A stretch of DNA of 64,000 bases from Actinopolymorpha cephalotaxi (GCF_013408535.1 NZ_JACBZA010000001.1:3060850-3124849), one strand, 5' to 3'; positions 8,265-16,902 are shown, counted from the stretch's first letter. The notes: a model not told the origin generated them from the letters alone. A program made the numbers and translations.

Positions 8265-9284
8265 ATGGAGATCCTGCAGTTCGACTTCATGCAGCGGGCG
8301 TTGCTGGCCGCGCTGCTCATCGGCCTGTCCGCCCCGGCGGTCGGCATCTACCTCGTCCAGCGCCGGCTCGCCCTGATCGGCGACGGCATGGGCCACGTCG
8401 CGCTCACCGGCGTCGGCATCGGGCTGCTCACCCGTTCCGGCCCGGTGTGGACGGCGCTGGTGTGCACGGTGCTCGGCGCCGTACTCATCGAGCTCATGCG
8501 GGCCAAGGGTCGTACGAGCAGCGACGTCGCCCTGGCGGTGATGTTCTACGGCGGCATCGCCGGTGGCGTGGTGCTGCTGGCGAAGGCGCCCGGCAGTACG
8601 CCCGCCAACCTCAACGCCTACCTCTTCGGCTCGATCACCTCGACCACGCCGGGTGACCTGGTGGTGTTCGCCGTCCTCGCGGTGGTCGTGCTGGCGGTCG
8701 CGCTCGGGATGTCCCGGGTGTTCTTCACCGTCGGCGCGGACGAGGAGTACGCCACCGCGGCCGGGCTGCCGGTGCTCGCCCTCAACATCGTGCTCGCGGT
8801 GATGGTCGCGGTCACCGTCGTGGTGTCGATGCGGGTCGTCGGCCTGTTGCTGGTCAGCGCGCTGATGATCGTGCCGGTGGCGGTGGCGCAGCGGGTCGGG
8901 CGCAGCTTCGCCGGCACCGTCGCCACCGCCATGGTGGTCGGCGTGGTGGTGAGCGTGGGTGGTGTGTTCACCTCCTTCTACGCCGACACTCCTTCCGGTG
9001 CGACGATCGTGCTCGCGGCCATCGCGGTGTTCGTGCTCACCGCGGCGGGCACCGCGCTGCGGGCCAGGATGCGCGGACCGCACAACGAGGCCGAGGACCA
9101 CCTGCACGCCCACGGACCCACCTGCGGGCACCGCGCCGTACCCCACGAGGACCACGTGGACTACCTGCACGACGGGCACCGGCACGCGCCGCACGGCGCG
9201 CACTACGACGAGCACTTCACCGACGACCCGGCCGACCCGGTCGACCCGGTCGACCCGGCCACACAGGGGAGGCGATCCAGCTGA
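8265..9284 (+). CDS. znuB: Zinc ABC transporter permease with His-rich tail
   Basis: ABC-3 family membrane subunit forming the zinc channel. About eight hydrophobic segments fill residues 10-275, starting FMQRALLAALLIGLSAPAVG and including GDGMGHVALTGVGIGLL. The cytoplasmic tail after residue ~275 is rich in histidine (HLHAHGPTCGH, HVDYLHDGHRHAPHGAHYDEH) and ends in a DPx repeat. Such tails can bind zinc, perhaps buffering it as it enters; that role is inference. The stop overlaps the probable CTG start of zur. Confidence 0.93.
   Translation: MEILQFDFMQRALLAALLIGLSAPAVGIYLVQRRLALIGDGMGHVALTGVGIGLLTRSGPVWTALVCTVLGAVLIELMRAKGRTSSDVALAVMFYGGIAGGVVLLAKAPGSTPANLNAYLFGSITSTTPGDLVVFAVLAVVVLAVALGMSRVFFTVGADEEYATAAGLPVLALNIVLAVMVAVTVVVSMRVVGLLLVSALMIVPVAVAQRVGRSFAGTVATAMVVGVVVSVGGVFTSFYADTPSGATIVLAAIAVFVLTAAGTALRARMRGPHNEAEDHLHAHGPTCGHRAVPHEDHVDYLHDGHRHAPHGAHYDEHFTDDPADPVDPVDPATQGRRSS
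9225..9260 (+). repeat. Four 9-bp repeats at the 3' end of znuB
   Basis: GACCCGGYC units encode the Asp-Pro-Ala/Val repeats near the ZnuB C-terminus. Being three codons long, they preserve the frame. Confidence 0.9.
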
Positions 9285-9691
9285 CCGCGAACCCGAGGAT
9301 CCGCGCGACCCGGCAGCGGGCCGCGGTCGCGGAGGCGCTGGAGGGGGTCGAGGACTTCCGCAGCGCCCAGGACATCCACGCACTGCTGCGCGGCCGCGGC
9401 GACAACGTCGGGTTGACAACGGTCTACCGCACGCTCGCGTCCCTGGCCGACGCCGGGCAGGTGGACGCGATCCGTACCGACGACGGCGAGACGGTCTACC
9501 GCCGGTGCGCCACCGCGCGGCACCACCACCACCTGGTGTGCCGTAGCTGTGGGCACACCGTGGAGGTGGAGGGACCCGCGGTCGAGCGGTGGGCGGAAGG
9601 CGTGGCCGCGCAGGCCGGGTTCGTCGACGTCACCCACACCGTCGAGGTGTTCGGAACCTGCGCCACCTGCGCCCGTGAGGACGGGGCCTAG
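9281..9691 (+). CDS. zur: Zinc uptake regulator, Fur family, probable CTG start
   Basis: Zinc-sensing repressor of the upstream znuACB genes. The 136-residue protein has the N-terminal winged helix (RATRQRAAVAEALEG, SAQDIHALL, GLTTVYRTLASLADAG), the HHHHLVCRSCGHTVEV metal-binding segment near residue 75, and the second cysteine pair CATCAREDG at the end. No ATG, GTG or TTG occurs in frame before the TTG at 9413, which would cut the winged helix in half. CTG at 9281 gives the full family length, has GGGGAGG eight bases upstream, and overlaps the znuB stop (CTGA). A non-standard start is therefore well supported. Confidence 0.9.
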   Translation: MTANPRIRATRQRAAVAEALEGVEDFRSAQDIHALLRGRGDNVGLTTVYRTLASLADAGQVDAIRTDDGETVYRRCATARHHHHLVCRSCGHTVEVEGPAVERWAEGVAAQAGFVDVTHTVEVFGTCATCAREDGA

Positions 9692-9700
9692 CGACGGGTC

Positions 9701-10543
9701 CTACTCGCCCTCGGGGTCGCGCACCTCGTTGGGGATCGCGCCGCCGAACCTGCGGTCCCGCCCGACGTACAGCTCGATCGCCCGCCACAGGTCACGCCGG
9801 TCGAAGTCGGGGAACAACGTGTCCAGGAAGACGAACTCGGCGTACGCCGACTGCCACAGCATGAAGTTGGACGTGCGCTGCTCCCCCGACGACCGGACGA
9901 ACAGGTCGACGTCGGGCAGATCCGGCTGGTAGATGTACCGGCCGATCGTCCGCTCGTCGATCCGGTCCGGTCGCAGCTTTCCGGCCTCCACGTCGCGGGC
10001 GATCGCCTGCATCGCGTCGGCCAACTCGGCCCGTCCGCCGTAGTTGACGCAGAACTGCAGGTTGATCACGTCGTTGTCCTGGGTGCGTTCCTCGGCGTCC
10101 TGAAGCTCGCGGATGACGCTCTTCCACAGCCGGGGCCGGCGACCGGCCCAGCGCACCCGCACCCCCATGGCGTCCAGCTCGTCCCGCCGGCGGTGGATCA
10201 CCTCGCGGTTGAAGCCCATCAGGAAGCGCACCTCCTCCGGCGAACGCGACCAGTTCTCGGTGGAGAACGCGTACGCCGACAGGGTTTTCACGCCGATCTC
10301 GATCGCACCCTTGATGGTGTCGAAGAGCGCGCCCTCACCCTGTTCGTGACCACGGGTGCGCGGCAGCCCGCGCGCCTTGGCCCACCGGCCGTTGCCGTCC
10401 ATCACCAGGGCGACGTGGCGGGGAACGAGCTCCGGCGGGATGTCCGGTGGCCGGGCACCCGACGGGTGCGGGTCGGGCGGCTGCACCTGCCGGCGGACAG
10501 GTGCCGGCCTGCGCCGCAGGCCGGCGCGCAGGCTGGGACTCAT
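9701..10543 (-). CDS. uppS: Isoprenyl diphosphate synthase (UppS type)
   Basis: Cis-prenyltransferase that adds isopentenyl units to make the polyprenyl diphosphate used as lipid carrier in wall synthesis. The 280-residue protein has the substrate Asp in [15 protein letters not shown] near residue 48, [18 protein letters not shown], and the C-terminal [23 protein letters not shown]. The ~35-residue Arg/Pro-rich N-terminus is an extension common in actinobacteria. It begins in the stop of recO (ATGA overlap), a conserved pairing. Confidence 0.95.
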   Translation of the reverse strand: MSPSLRAGLRRRPAPVRRQVQPPDPHPSGARPPDIPPELVPRHVALVMDGNGRWAKARGLPRTRGHEQGEGALFDTIKGAIEIGVKTLSAYAFSTENWSRSPEEVRFLMGFNREVIHRRRDELDAMGVRVRWAGRRPRLWKSVIRELQDAEERTQDNDVINLQFCVNYGGRAELADAMQAIARDVEAGKLRPDRIDERTIGRYIYQPDLPDVDLFVRSSGEQRTSNFMLWQSAYAEFVFLDTLFPDFDRRDLWRAIELYVGRDRRFGGAIPNEVRDPEGE

Positions 10544-11427
10544 CGCGAGATCACACCCCGTCCGGTGTCGTGGGGGAAAGCGCCTTCGTGCTGCTCGTCC
10601 GTGCCGCTCGTGCGCCCGTGGTCATGCTGCTCGTGGTCGTCGTGCTCGCTGTGGTCGTGCGGGTCGTCCTCGGCCACCCGTACCCGGATCTCCGGTTCGA
10701 ACCGCTCGACGTGCGGCAGGGAGCGCAGGCCGCGTTCGAGATGCCACTGGAGGTACGCCGAGACCAGGCCGGTGGCCTCGCGCCGGTGCCGGTCCGCACT
10801 CGCGTCGGCCACCGGCCACTCGCCGGTCAGCAGCGCCGCCAGCAGCCCGACGGTCTCCGGCGCGGGCATCGCCACCCCGGCCGGCCGGCAGTCCGCGCAG
10901 ATCATCCCGCCGGCCGCGACCGCGAACGCGCGGTGCGGTCCGCCGGTGCCGCAGCGGGCGCAGGCGTCGAAGGACGGTGCGTAGCCCGCCACGGACATCG
11001 ACCGCAGCAGGTAGGAGTCCAGGATCAGGCTGGGCTCGTGGGCCCCGTCTGCCAGGGACCGAAGGGCGGCGACCAGGAGCAGGAAGTGCTGGGTGGCCGG
11101 CTCGCGTTCCTCGACGGTCAGCCGCTCCGCGGTCTCCAGCATGGCGGCGGCGGTGGTGTAGCGGCCGTAGTCGGCGTACATCGCCTCGGCGTAGGGCCGG
11201 CGGATCTCGGCCTGGGTGATGACGTCCAGCGAGCGGCCCACCGCGAGCTGCAGCTCGACGTAGGAGCAGGGCTCCAGCCGGGCGCCGAACCGCGAGGTCG
11301 TACGGCGGACACCCTTGGCGACCGCCCGCACCCGTCCGTGATGACGGGTCAGCAGGGTGATGATCCGGTCGGCCTCGCCCAGCTTGTGGGTGCGGAGCAC
11401 CACGGCCTCGTCGACGTACAGCGGCAC
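10540..11427 (-). CDS. recO: DNA repair protein RecO
   Basis: Recombination mediator of the RecFOR pathway that loads RecA on gapped DNA. The 295-residue protein has the OB-fold N-terminus ([26 protein letters not shown]), the zinc cysteines CARCGTGG ... CADCRP near residues 180-205, and a helical C-terminus. The last ~45 residues are His/Asp/Glu-rich and could bind metal; this is not typical of RecO. The GTG at 11427 matches the usual family start and has GAGAAT seven bases upstream (leaderless pattern); an ATG three codons earlier is possible. Confidence 0.93.
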   Translation of the reverse strand: MPLYVDEAVVLRTHKLGEADRIITLLTRHHGRVRAVAKGVRRTTSRFGARLEPCSYVELQLAVGRSLDVITQAEIRRPYAEAMYADYGRYTTAAAMLETAERLTVEEREPATQHFLLLVAALRSLADGAHEPSLILDSYLLRSMSVAGYAPSFDACARCGTGGPHRAFAVAAGGMICADCRPAGVAMPAPETVGLLAALLTGEWPVADASADRHRREATGLVSAYLQWHLERGLRSLPHVERFEPEIRVRVAEDDPHDHSEHDDHEQHDHGRTSGTDEQHEGAFPHDTGRGVISR

Positions 11428-11506
11428 GCCGACCATTCTCGCCTACCGCGCCGACGTGGCGGACCCCCGCCGCACATCGGCGCGCCCGTACGCCACTTCC
11501 CGTACG

Positions 11507-12271
11507 TCACAGCAGGCTCAGCAGGGACGCCGCGGCCAGCAGGTTGACCAGCAGGTGGGTGACGATCGCGGGACCGAGCCGGTCCGACCGCATCCGGACG
11601 TATCCGGCGGCCAGCCCCGCACCGAACAGCAGCAGTATCCGAGCGGGTTCGAGGTGGACCAGGGCGAACAGCACCGCGGTCACCAGCAGCGTCGGCCAGG
11701 CACCCAGGCCGCGCCGGCGCAGCGCACTCCACCACATGCCCCGAAAGTGAACTTCCTCCATGAACGCCGCACACAGCGCCATCACGGCCAGCGCCACGAC
11801 CTGCCAATGGGCGTTGGCGTGCCCGGCGACGTCACCCAGCGCGGACGTGGGCGTACTTCCGGTCACCGCGATCGTGGCCAGCAGGATGAGCGCGGCCACC
11901 AGAAGGACGGTCAGGCAGGCCACCAGCCCGATCACCACGTCGACGGGGCGAAACCACAGGGCGAGGTCCGAGCGCGGACCGTTACCGCGCCGCCGGGAGG
12001 CCAGCAGTGGCACGCCGGCCAGCGACAGCCAGCCCACGGGGGTGGCGATGATCGTCGCCGTGACCGGATCCACGCCCAGCGCGGACAGGCCGAGCGACAC
12101 CGCGAACGACAACACGACGAAACCGAGCAGCGACCCGATCGCGGTGGGAAGCCCCCATCGCGGCGGCGGCGCGACCTCGGTCCCGCCGGGCGTGTCGGGG
12201 CCGGCGGGTGGGACGTCTCCCGACGCGGGAACAGGGCCGGAAGACTCCGAAGGCGATGGCTGACTGGTCAC
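11507..12271 (-). CDS. CPBP-family intramembrane metalloprotease
   Basis: CAAX-protease/bacteriocin-processing (Abi/CPBP) membrane protein of 254 residues. A Pro/Ser-rich cytoplasmic N-terminus (about 40 residues) precedes some seven hydrophobic segments. The active-site motif EEVHFRG lies near residue 172, followed by FALVHL and a C-terminal HLLVNL carrying the later conserved histidines/asparagine. The substrate is unknown. The GTG start has CATGAT seven bases upstream, compatible with a leaderless mRNA. Confidence 0.85.
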   Translation of the reverse strand: MTSQPSPSESSGPVPASGDVPPAGPDTPGGTEVAPPPRWGLPTAIGSLLGFVVLSFAVSLGLSALGVDPVTATIIATPVGWLSLAGVPLLASRRRGNGPRSDLALWFRPVDVVIGLVACLTVLLVAALILLATIAVTGSTPTSALGDVAGHANAHWQVVALAVMALCAAFMEEVHFRGMWWSALRRRGLGAWPTLLVTAVLFALVHLEPARILLLFGAGLAAGYVRMRSDRLGPAIVTHLLVNLLAAASLLSLL

Positions 12272-12488
12272 CCCTCCATCATGTACGCCACCTCCACACC
12301 ACCCGCCGACACGCTTGGTTTGACTCAGCGCCGATCAGGGGCAAGGGTGGAATCACCGGCGTCCAGTGCATCGGGGAGTGATTCACACCTGCCAGCCGGT
12401 CGGGCCCAGTGGCGCCCTGACGTACGCCTTCGACGGCGCGCTCGGGCGCAGTTCCCCGTCACCCATGATCTCTAGTTGAGGAGCAATC

Positions 12489-12845
12489 TTGCTTGCACTC
12501 ACGAACAACGCTGCCCTCGTCATCCAGTCGCTGACGAACAGCCCCGAACTTCCCGGAAGTGCCGGTCTGCGCATCACGGCCCAGCCGGAGGACCAGCAGA
12601 GCCTGAGCCTCGCGGTCGCCGCCGAGCCCACCGCCGGTGACGCCGTCGTCGAGGAGCAGGGCGCACGCGTCTTCCTCGAGGAGAGCGCCTCCAGCATGCT
12701 CGACGAGATGGTGCTCGACGCCGAGGTCGACGCCCAGGGCAGCGTGCAGTTCTTCCTGGGCAGCCAGGCCGGCCAGGCGGGCGGGCAGCCCGGTGGCGCC
12801 GCTCCCTCGCAGAACAGCCAGGGCCCCGACGGTCCCACCGCCTGA
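12489..12845 (+). CDS. HesB/IscA-like protein lacking the cysteines
   Basis: The 118-residue protein aligns by eye with the HesB/IscA-type fold of iron-sulfur carriers: MLALTNNAALVIQSL at the start, GLRITAQ, then VFLEESASSMLDEMVLDAEV. True carriers keep three cysteines; this protein has none, so it cannot bind a cluster in the usual way. The C-terminal 25 residues are a Gly/Gln/Pro tail. The start is TTG at 12489 with GAGGAG five bases upstream. It is common in actinobacteria as a stand-alone gene and its function is unclear. Confidence 0.75.
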   Translation: MLALTNNAALVIQSLTNSPELPGSAGLRITAQPEDQQSLSLAVAAEPTAGDAVVEEQGARVFLEESASSMLDEMVLDAEVDAQGSVQFFLGSQAGQAGGQPGGAAPSQNSQGPDGPTA

Positions 12846-12869
12846 GCAGTCAGGACCGTTCGGGGGGCG

Positions 12870-12909
12870 GGCGCCGTTCCGTACCAGCAGGACCAACCGG
12901 AACGGCGCC
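12870..12909 (+). terminator. Hairpin after the HesB-like gene
   Basis: Perfect 12-bp stem GGCGCCGTTCCG / CGGAACGGCGCC with a 16-base loop, 24 bases after the stop codon. No T-run follows, as is common for high-GC actinobacterial hairpin terminators. Confidence 0.65.
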
Positions 12910-13143
12910 TCACACCCAGCTGCCCCGGCTCGCTCTCGCCCGCGGAACCACCCGCGGCGTGAGGTGAGACCTGGCGGTACGCGAGGGCAGGTGGCCCGCG
13001 GACGACGCGGCCACGTGCCTTGGCTGTACGAGCAGCTGTGTACCGAAAGCTTCGCGGCACACCCCAAGTGGCAGCCCCATCCGCCCGGCGCATCGCCGCC
13101 TGCACAGGCGTAGCTCGAACGCTCGGCGGTCCCGAACGCGACG
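12910..13143. other. Intergenic stretch without recognised gene
   Basis: Between two hairpins and two convergent genes. Open frames here are short and Arg/Pro-rich on both strands, without ribosome-binding sites or family likeness. I see no gene, tRNA or regulatory RNA. Beyond the second hairpin (13191-13296) a short element ACAAGGCGTGC occurs twice and a diverged form once. Confidence 0.5.
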
Positions 13144-13190
13144 ACGGTGGCCGCCGGTGGAGATGCACTCTCCACCGGCGGCCACCGTTT
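13144..13190. terminator. Very stable 20-bp hairpin between convergent genes
   Basis: A perfect 20-bp stem (13144-13163 with 13169-13188) around the loop TGCAC, followed by TTTG on the plus strand. It lies between the 3' ends of the HesB-like gene and the substrate-binding-protein gene and can serve as a terminator, best oriented for the plus strand. Confidence 0.7.
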
Positions 13191-13296
13191 GTGCGTTCAC
13201 CGTCCCGCATTCGCCACAAGGCGTGCCTGGCCTACAAGGCGTGCGTTCACCACAAGGTGGGCCGGATCCTTGCCGGCTCCTGGACCGTGGCGGCCC

Positions 13297-15408
13297 TCAG
13301 GTGTGCGCCTTCGGGTCGTCCCAGAACCACGCCTCCGGGTCGTAGGCCGCGGGGGTGGGGTGGTGCCAGTCGTTGACCAGCCCACCGAGCGCGGTCTGTT
13401 CCTTGGCGGGGACGTTGCGCAAGCCGTCCTTGACAAGGACGATCTGCGGGTAGTTGGCGACCACGCCCATGAAGAACGGGCCCTGCTCGATGTGGATCCT
13501 GATCATGTCCCAGACGAGCTTGTCCCGCTTGGTCTGGTCGACCTCGACCCGCACCTGGTCGGCGAGCTTCCACAGCCGGTCCACCGGACCGCCGGGCTCG
13601 GGTGCGGCCCGCGGTGGCGTGCGCTTGTACGGATCGACGTCGAGCTGCTTCTTCTCGTCGGGCGTACCCCGCAGCGCGTAGTACTGCCCCTGCAGTGAGG
13701 CCCACCGGGACGGCTCCATCGGCATCAGCCACAACATGTCGGCGGCGACGCTCATCGTGCTGGTCTCCCACGCGGTGGTGGTCATCAGCTTTCCCTGTGC
13801 CCACTGGTCACCGAAGGACGTGGGAGAGACCGGGCTGAGCCGGGTGTCGATGCCGATCGCGTCCCAGCTCTTCTTCAGCAGCTGGTTCTTCTTCATGTGC
13901 TCGCCGGTGGTGTCGATGTCGGCCGGGTAGTTCAGGCGGACGACCAGCTTGCTGCCGTCCGGCTTCTCCCGCTTGCCGTCACCGTCCTTGTCGACCACAC
14001 CCAGCTTGTCCAGCATCGACTTGGCGCGCTCGGGGTCGAACTTCACCCACGACTCACGCCACTGCTTGTACATCCCGGGGCCGTCGCCGCGGTGGAACTC
14101 CCGCGTCTTCGGCCCGTACCCGCCGGTCGTGGGTACACCGGTGTCGAAGTAGATGGACTTGCGGGCCTCGCCGCGGTCGTACGCCAGCGACAGCGCCTGG
14201 CGGAACTCCGGCTTGCGGATCAGCGCGCGCATGGCGGGCTCGTCGTAGTCCTGGTTGAAGAAGAAGATGGACCCGGTGCCGGATCCGCTGTCCCACAACA
14301 GCATCTTCATGCCGCTCTTGGCCTGCGAGCGCTTCAGCCCGGAGATGTCGCCGAGGGTCAGGCTGTTGAACGGGCCGTGCACCTGGTCGAACTGCCCGGA
14401 CTGGATCTGCAGCTTGCGGGTCTCGATGTTGTCGACCACCCGGAAGTTCAGCCCGTCGAGGTAGGGCAACTGGTTCCCGGCCTGGTCGACCACGTAGTAG
14501 TAGGGGTTGCGTTTCCACGTCGTCGCCCGGCCCTCGGAGTAGGTGGCCAGCTGCCAGCCGCCCATCGTCGGGGTCTGCGGGTTGAAGACGGTGTTGCGCT
14601 TCTCGTCGAACTTCGTCGTCCAGTCCTTGCCGACGGACTTGTTGTACTTCGGGTGGAACTGCTTCATGTAGTGCTTGGGTTCCATCCAGGTCGCCGCGAT
14701 CCCGCGGTTGACCCAGTTGGCGATCATGTCGGGCACCATCGGGCTGGGCGCGTCGTAGGTGATCACCAGAGTGTTGTCGTCGGGTGCCTCGAACTTCGCG
14801 ACCGTGCCCTTGCCGGACCGGGCCTCGTCGGGGATGCCCTCACCGAAGTCGGGGTCGAGCACCATGTCCTGCCACCAGAACATGATGTCCGCGGTCGTCC
14901 ACGGCTGTCCGTCGGACCACTTCAGCCCCTTGCGGAAGTGGAACGTCCACACCGAGGCGTCCGCGTTGGACTCCCAGCTCTCCGCCAGGCCGGGGCCGAG
15001 GGTGAGGCCGTCGTTGAGCCAGCGCAGCGGCGAATGGCCGTACATGTACTCCTTGATCGCGGCGTCGTTGCTCGAGCCGCTCGCCAGCCGCAGGGTCCCG
15101 CCGTACTTCCCCGTCTGCGCCCAGTAGTGCGGGATGACGTAGGGCTTGTCGGGCAGCCGGTCCTTCAACGCTGGCAGCTTTCCCGCCTTGACCTGCGCGG
15201 CCAGCTCCGGCGACTCCTTCAGCTGCCGCGGCGGCGACAACGGCTTCGCGGCCGATCCTCGCTTGGTGGGACCCTTGCTCGGCTTCGGTCCCTCACCGGT
15301 GGAGTTCCCTCCCCCGCCGCTGCTGCAGGCGCCCAGCGTGACGCCGCCGGCGACCACGGCGGCGCCGAAGAGCAGCCGGCGCCTGGTGAGTTCGTCAGAC
15401 CCCGACAT
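13297..15408 (-). CDS. ABC transporter substrate-binding lipoprotein, SBP_bac_5 family
   Basis: Extracellular solute receptor of the peptide/nickel/oligosaccharide family. The twin-arginine signal LTRRRLLFGAAVVAGGVTLGAC combines a Tat motif with a lipobox cysteine near residue 29. The mature part shows the family hallmarks LAESWESNADASVWTFHFRKGLKWSDG near residue 175, DPERAKSMLDKLG and a late VRVEVDQTKRDKLVWDMIRI. At 703 residues it is much longer than typical ~530-residue members, as in clades that bind larger oligosaccharides; the ligand is not known. No permease or ATPase gene is adjacent. A good GGGAGG site precedes the ATG. The promoter and operator at 15550-15614 suggest LacI control. 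Confidence 0.88.
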   Translation of the reverse strand: MSGSDELTRRRLLFGAAVVAGGVTLGACSSGGGGNSTGEGPKPSKGPTKRGSAAKPLSPPRQLKESPELAAQVKAGKLPALKDRLPDKPYVIPHYWAQTGKYGGTLRLASGSSNDAAIKEYMYGHSPLRWLNDGLTLGPGLAESWESNADASVWTFHFRKGLKWSDGQPWTTADIMFWWQDMVLDPDFGEGIPDEARSGKGTVAKFEAPDDNTLVITYDAPSPMVPDMIANWVNRGIAATWMEPKHYMKQFHPKYNKSVGKDWTTKFDEKRNTVFNPQTPTMGGWQLATYSEGRATTWKRNPYYYVVDQAGNQLPYLDGLNFRVVDNIETRKLQIQSGQFDQVHGPFNSLTLGDISGLKRSQAKSGMKMLLWDSGSGTGSIFFFNQDYDEPAMRALIRKPEFRQALSLAYDRGEARKSIYFDTGVPTTGGYGPKTREFHRGDGPGMYKQWRESWVKFDPERAKSMLDKLGVVDKDGDGKREKPDGSKLVVRLNYPADIDTTGEHMKKNQLLKKSWDAIGIDTRLSPVSPTSFGDQWAQGKLMTTTAWETSTMSVAADMLWLMPMEPSRWASLQGQYYALRGTPDEKKQLDVDPYKRTPPRAAPEPGGPVDRLWKLADQVRVEVDQTKRDKLVWDMIRIHIEQGPFFMGVVANYPQIVLVKDGLRNVPAKEQTALGGLVNDWHHPTPAAYDPEAWFWDDPKAHT

Positions 15409-15549
15409 CGCGACCTCCCACGTAGAGAACAGGAACAGACCGGTTCGCGGGTGTTTCGCGGTGCGCCGACCACACGGCCCACCCGGAGAACACGAACGGA
15501 ACAGGTGACACGTACGCCGCTCTGCGCGGCGCACGCCGATCGCTCGATC

Positions 15550-15567
15550 AGTCGATTCGATTCGACT
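15550..15567 (-). promoter_or_regulatory. Candidate LacI operator in the leader of the SBP gene
   Basis: AGTCGA-N6-TCGACT, an 18-bp palindrome about 12-29 bases downstream of the predicted transcription start. It shares the GTCGA half-site core with the sites in front of both neighbouring lacI-type genes. Confidence 0.6.
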
Positions 15568-15585
15568 GTGCAATCTGGCGGAAAC

Positions 15586-15614
15586 AGTAATCGCGGGAAC
15601 GGACGTCGTGTCAA
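15586..15614 (-). promoter_or_regulatory. Promoter of the SBP gene
   Basis: On the minus strand a perfect -35 TTGACA (15614-15609), a 17-base spacer and ATTACT (15591-15586). Transcription would start near 15579, leaving a leader of about 170 bases that contains the palindromic operator. Confidence 0.75.
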
Positions 15615-15669
15615 GACTCCAACCAGCACGAACATGACGAGCGTCCTCGAACGGACACGGGCCGGTTGC

Positions 15670-15699
15670 TTGACACCGTCACGACCCGCCTTCTAGCGT
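15670..15699 (+). promoter_or_regulatory. Promoter of the first lacI-type gene
   Basis: TTGACA at 15670-15675, 18 bases, then TAGCGT at 15694-15699. The predicted start near 15706 falls at the edge of the palindrome at 15707-15724. Confidence 0.65.
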
Positions 15700-15706
15700 C
15701 CATCCC

Positions 15707-15724
15707 TGTCGAAATGATTCGACA
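15707..15724 (+). promoter_or_regulatory. Operator TGTCGAA-N4-TTCGACA
   Basis: Perfect 7-bp arms around ATGA, positioned at the transcription start of the lacI-type gene that follows. The placement suggests autorepression by that regulator. Confidence 0.7.
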
Positions 15725-15762
15725 ACAGAGCAGTAACGAACACCCTGACGAGGAGACGGCCG

Positions 15763-16836
15763 GTGGCCACGATCGCCGATGTCGCCCGGCTGGCGGGCGT
15801 GGCGCCGAGCACGGTGTCGTACGTCCTGTCCAACCGGCGCAGCATCTCCCCGCAGGTCCGCGAGGCGGTGCGCCAGGCAATCCGCGACCTGGACTACCAA
15901 CCGCACGTCGGCGCCCGGGCGCTGCGGGGAGCCGCCACCCGCGTCCTCGCGGTCTCGGTCCCCTCCGAGGGTGCGTACAACCCGCTGCGCTGGCGGTTCG
16001 TGCACGACCTGAGCGCCGCCGCCCGTGAACACGAGTACGACCTGCTGCTGCTCACCGGCGAGGACAGCGTGGCCGACGTCCGCCGGGTGGCCCGCGGCCG
16101 GCTGGCCGACGGCGCCGTCCTGATGTCGGTGCTGACCGACGACCCGCGGATCCCGGTGGTCCGGGAACTGGGGTTCCCGACCGCGCTCCTCGGCTGCCCG
16201 GACGACCCGCGCGGCCTGCCCTGGTGCGACTTCGACTTCGAGGGCTCGGCGGCGCAGGCGGTGCGGATGCTCGCCGGGTACGGGCACCGCCGGATCGGGT
16301 TCGTCGCCTCCACCGACACCGAGTTCCGCGAGGGGGTGAGCTACGCCCGGCGCGGCCTGGCCGGTGCCCGGCTCGGCGCCCGGGACACCGGCGCCCAGCT
16401 CACGGTGATCCGCTCCTCGAACTCCCCGAGCACCCTCGCCGGCCGGGTGCGCCGCCTGCTCGACGTCGACGACCCGCCCACGGCCCTGGTCACCGTGCAC
16501 GACGTGCCGGGACTGGTGGGGATCCTGCGCGAGCAGGGCCACCACGTGCCGGCCGACCTCCCGGTGGTCGCGGTGGCGAGCACCCGCGAGCGACCCGGCG
16601 TGCCCGGGCTCCCCCGCTGGGAGCTTCCGGTGGCGGAGATGACCCGGACCGCGGTACGGCTCGCGATGTCGGCGATCGCCGGCGGCTCCGGCGGCTCCGG
16701 CAGCTCCGGCGGCTCTGGCGGCTCCGGCGGCTCTGGCGGCTCCGGCAACTCGGGTGGTTCCGGCGATTCGGGTGGCTCCGGCGACGTCGGCGACTTCGGT
16801 GGCGGCGGGCTGATCAGGACCGGCCCCACGGAATAG
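15763..16836 (+). CDS. LacI-family regulator with Gly/Ser-repeat tail
   Basis: Sugar-responsive repressor. The N-terminal helix-turn-helix (ATIADVARLAGVAPSTVSYVLSNRRSIS, hinge YQPHVGARALRG) is followed by a periplasmic-binding-protein-like sensor domain (about residues 60-300; GYGHRRIGF, PVVAVAS). From about residue 307 the protein ends in ~40 residues of GGS-type repeats encoded by 9-bp repeats, then GLIRTGPTE; normal LacI proteins end with the sensor domain. GTG start with AGGAG eight bases upstream. It lies divergent from the substrate-binding-protein gene and probably controls it through the TGTCGAA-type sites. Confidence 0.88.
   Translation: MATIADVARLAGVAPSTVSYVLSNRRSISPQVREAVRQAIRDLDYQPHVGARALRGAATRVLAVSVPSEGAYNPLRWRFVHDLSAAAREHEYDLLLLTGEDSVADVRRVARGRLADGAVLMSVLTDDPRIPVVRELGFPTALLGCPDDPRGLPWCDFDFEGSAAQAVRMLAGYGHRRIGFVASTDTEFREGVSYARRGLAGARLGARDTGAQLTVIRSSNSPSTLAGRVRRLLDVDDPPTALVTVHDVPGLVGILREQGHHVPADLPVVAVASTRERPGVPGLPRWELPVAEMTRTAVRLAMSAIAGGSGGSGSSGGSGGSGGSGGSGNSGGSGDSGGSGDVGDFGGGGLIRTGPTE
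16681..16788 (+). repeat. Degenerate 9-bp GGCGGCTCC repeats
   Basis: About twelve 9-bp units, each coding Gly-Gly-Ser or a variant (GSS, GNS, GDS), in the 3' part of the lacI-type gene. Copy loss or gain stays in frame. Confidence 0.9.
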
Positions 16837-16902
16837 TTGAAGCATCAATCTTGTTCCTCACGCTCGTACGCACATGGACACGCACTACGAGGTGAGGACT
16901 TG

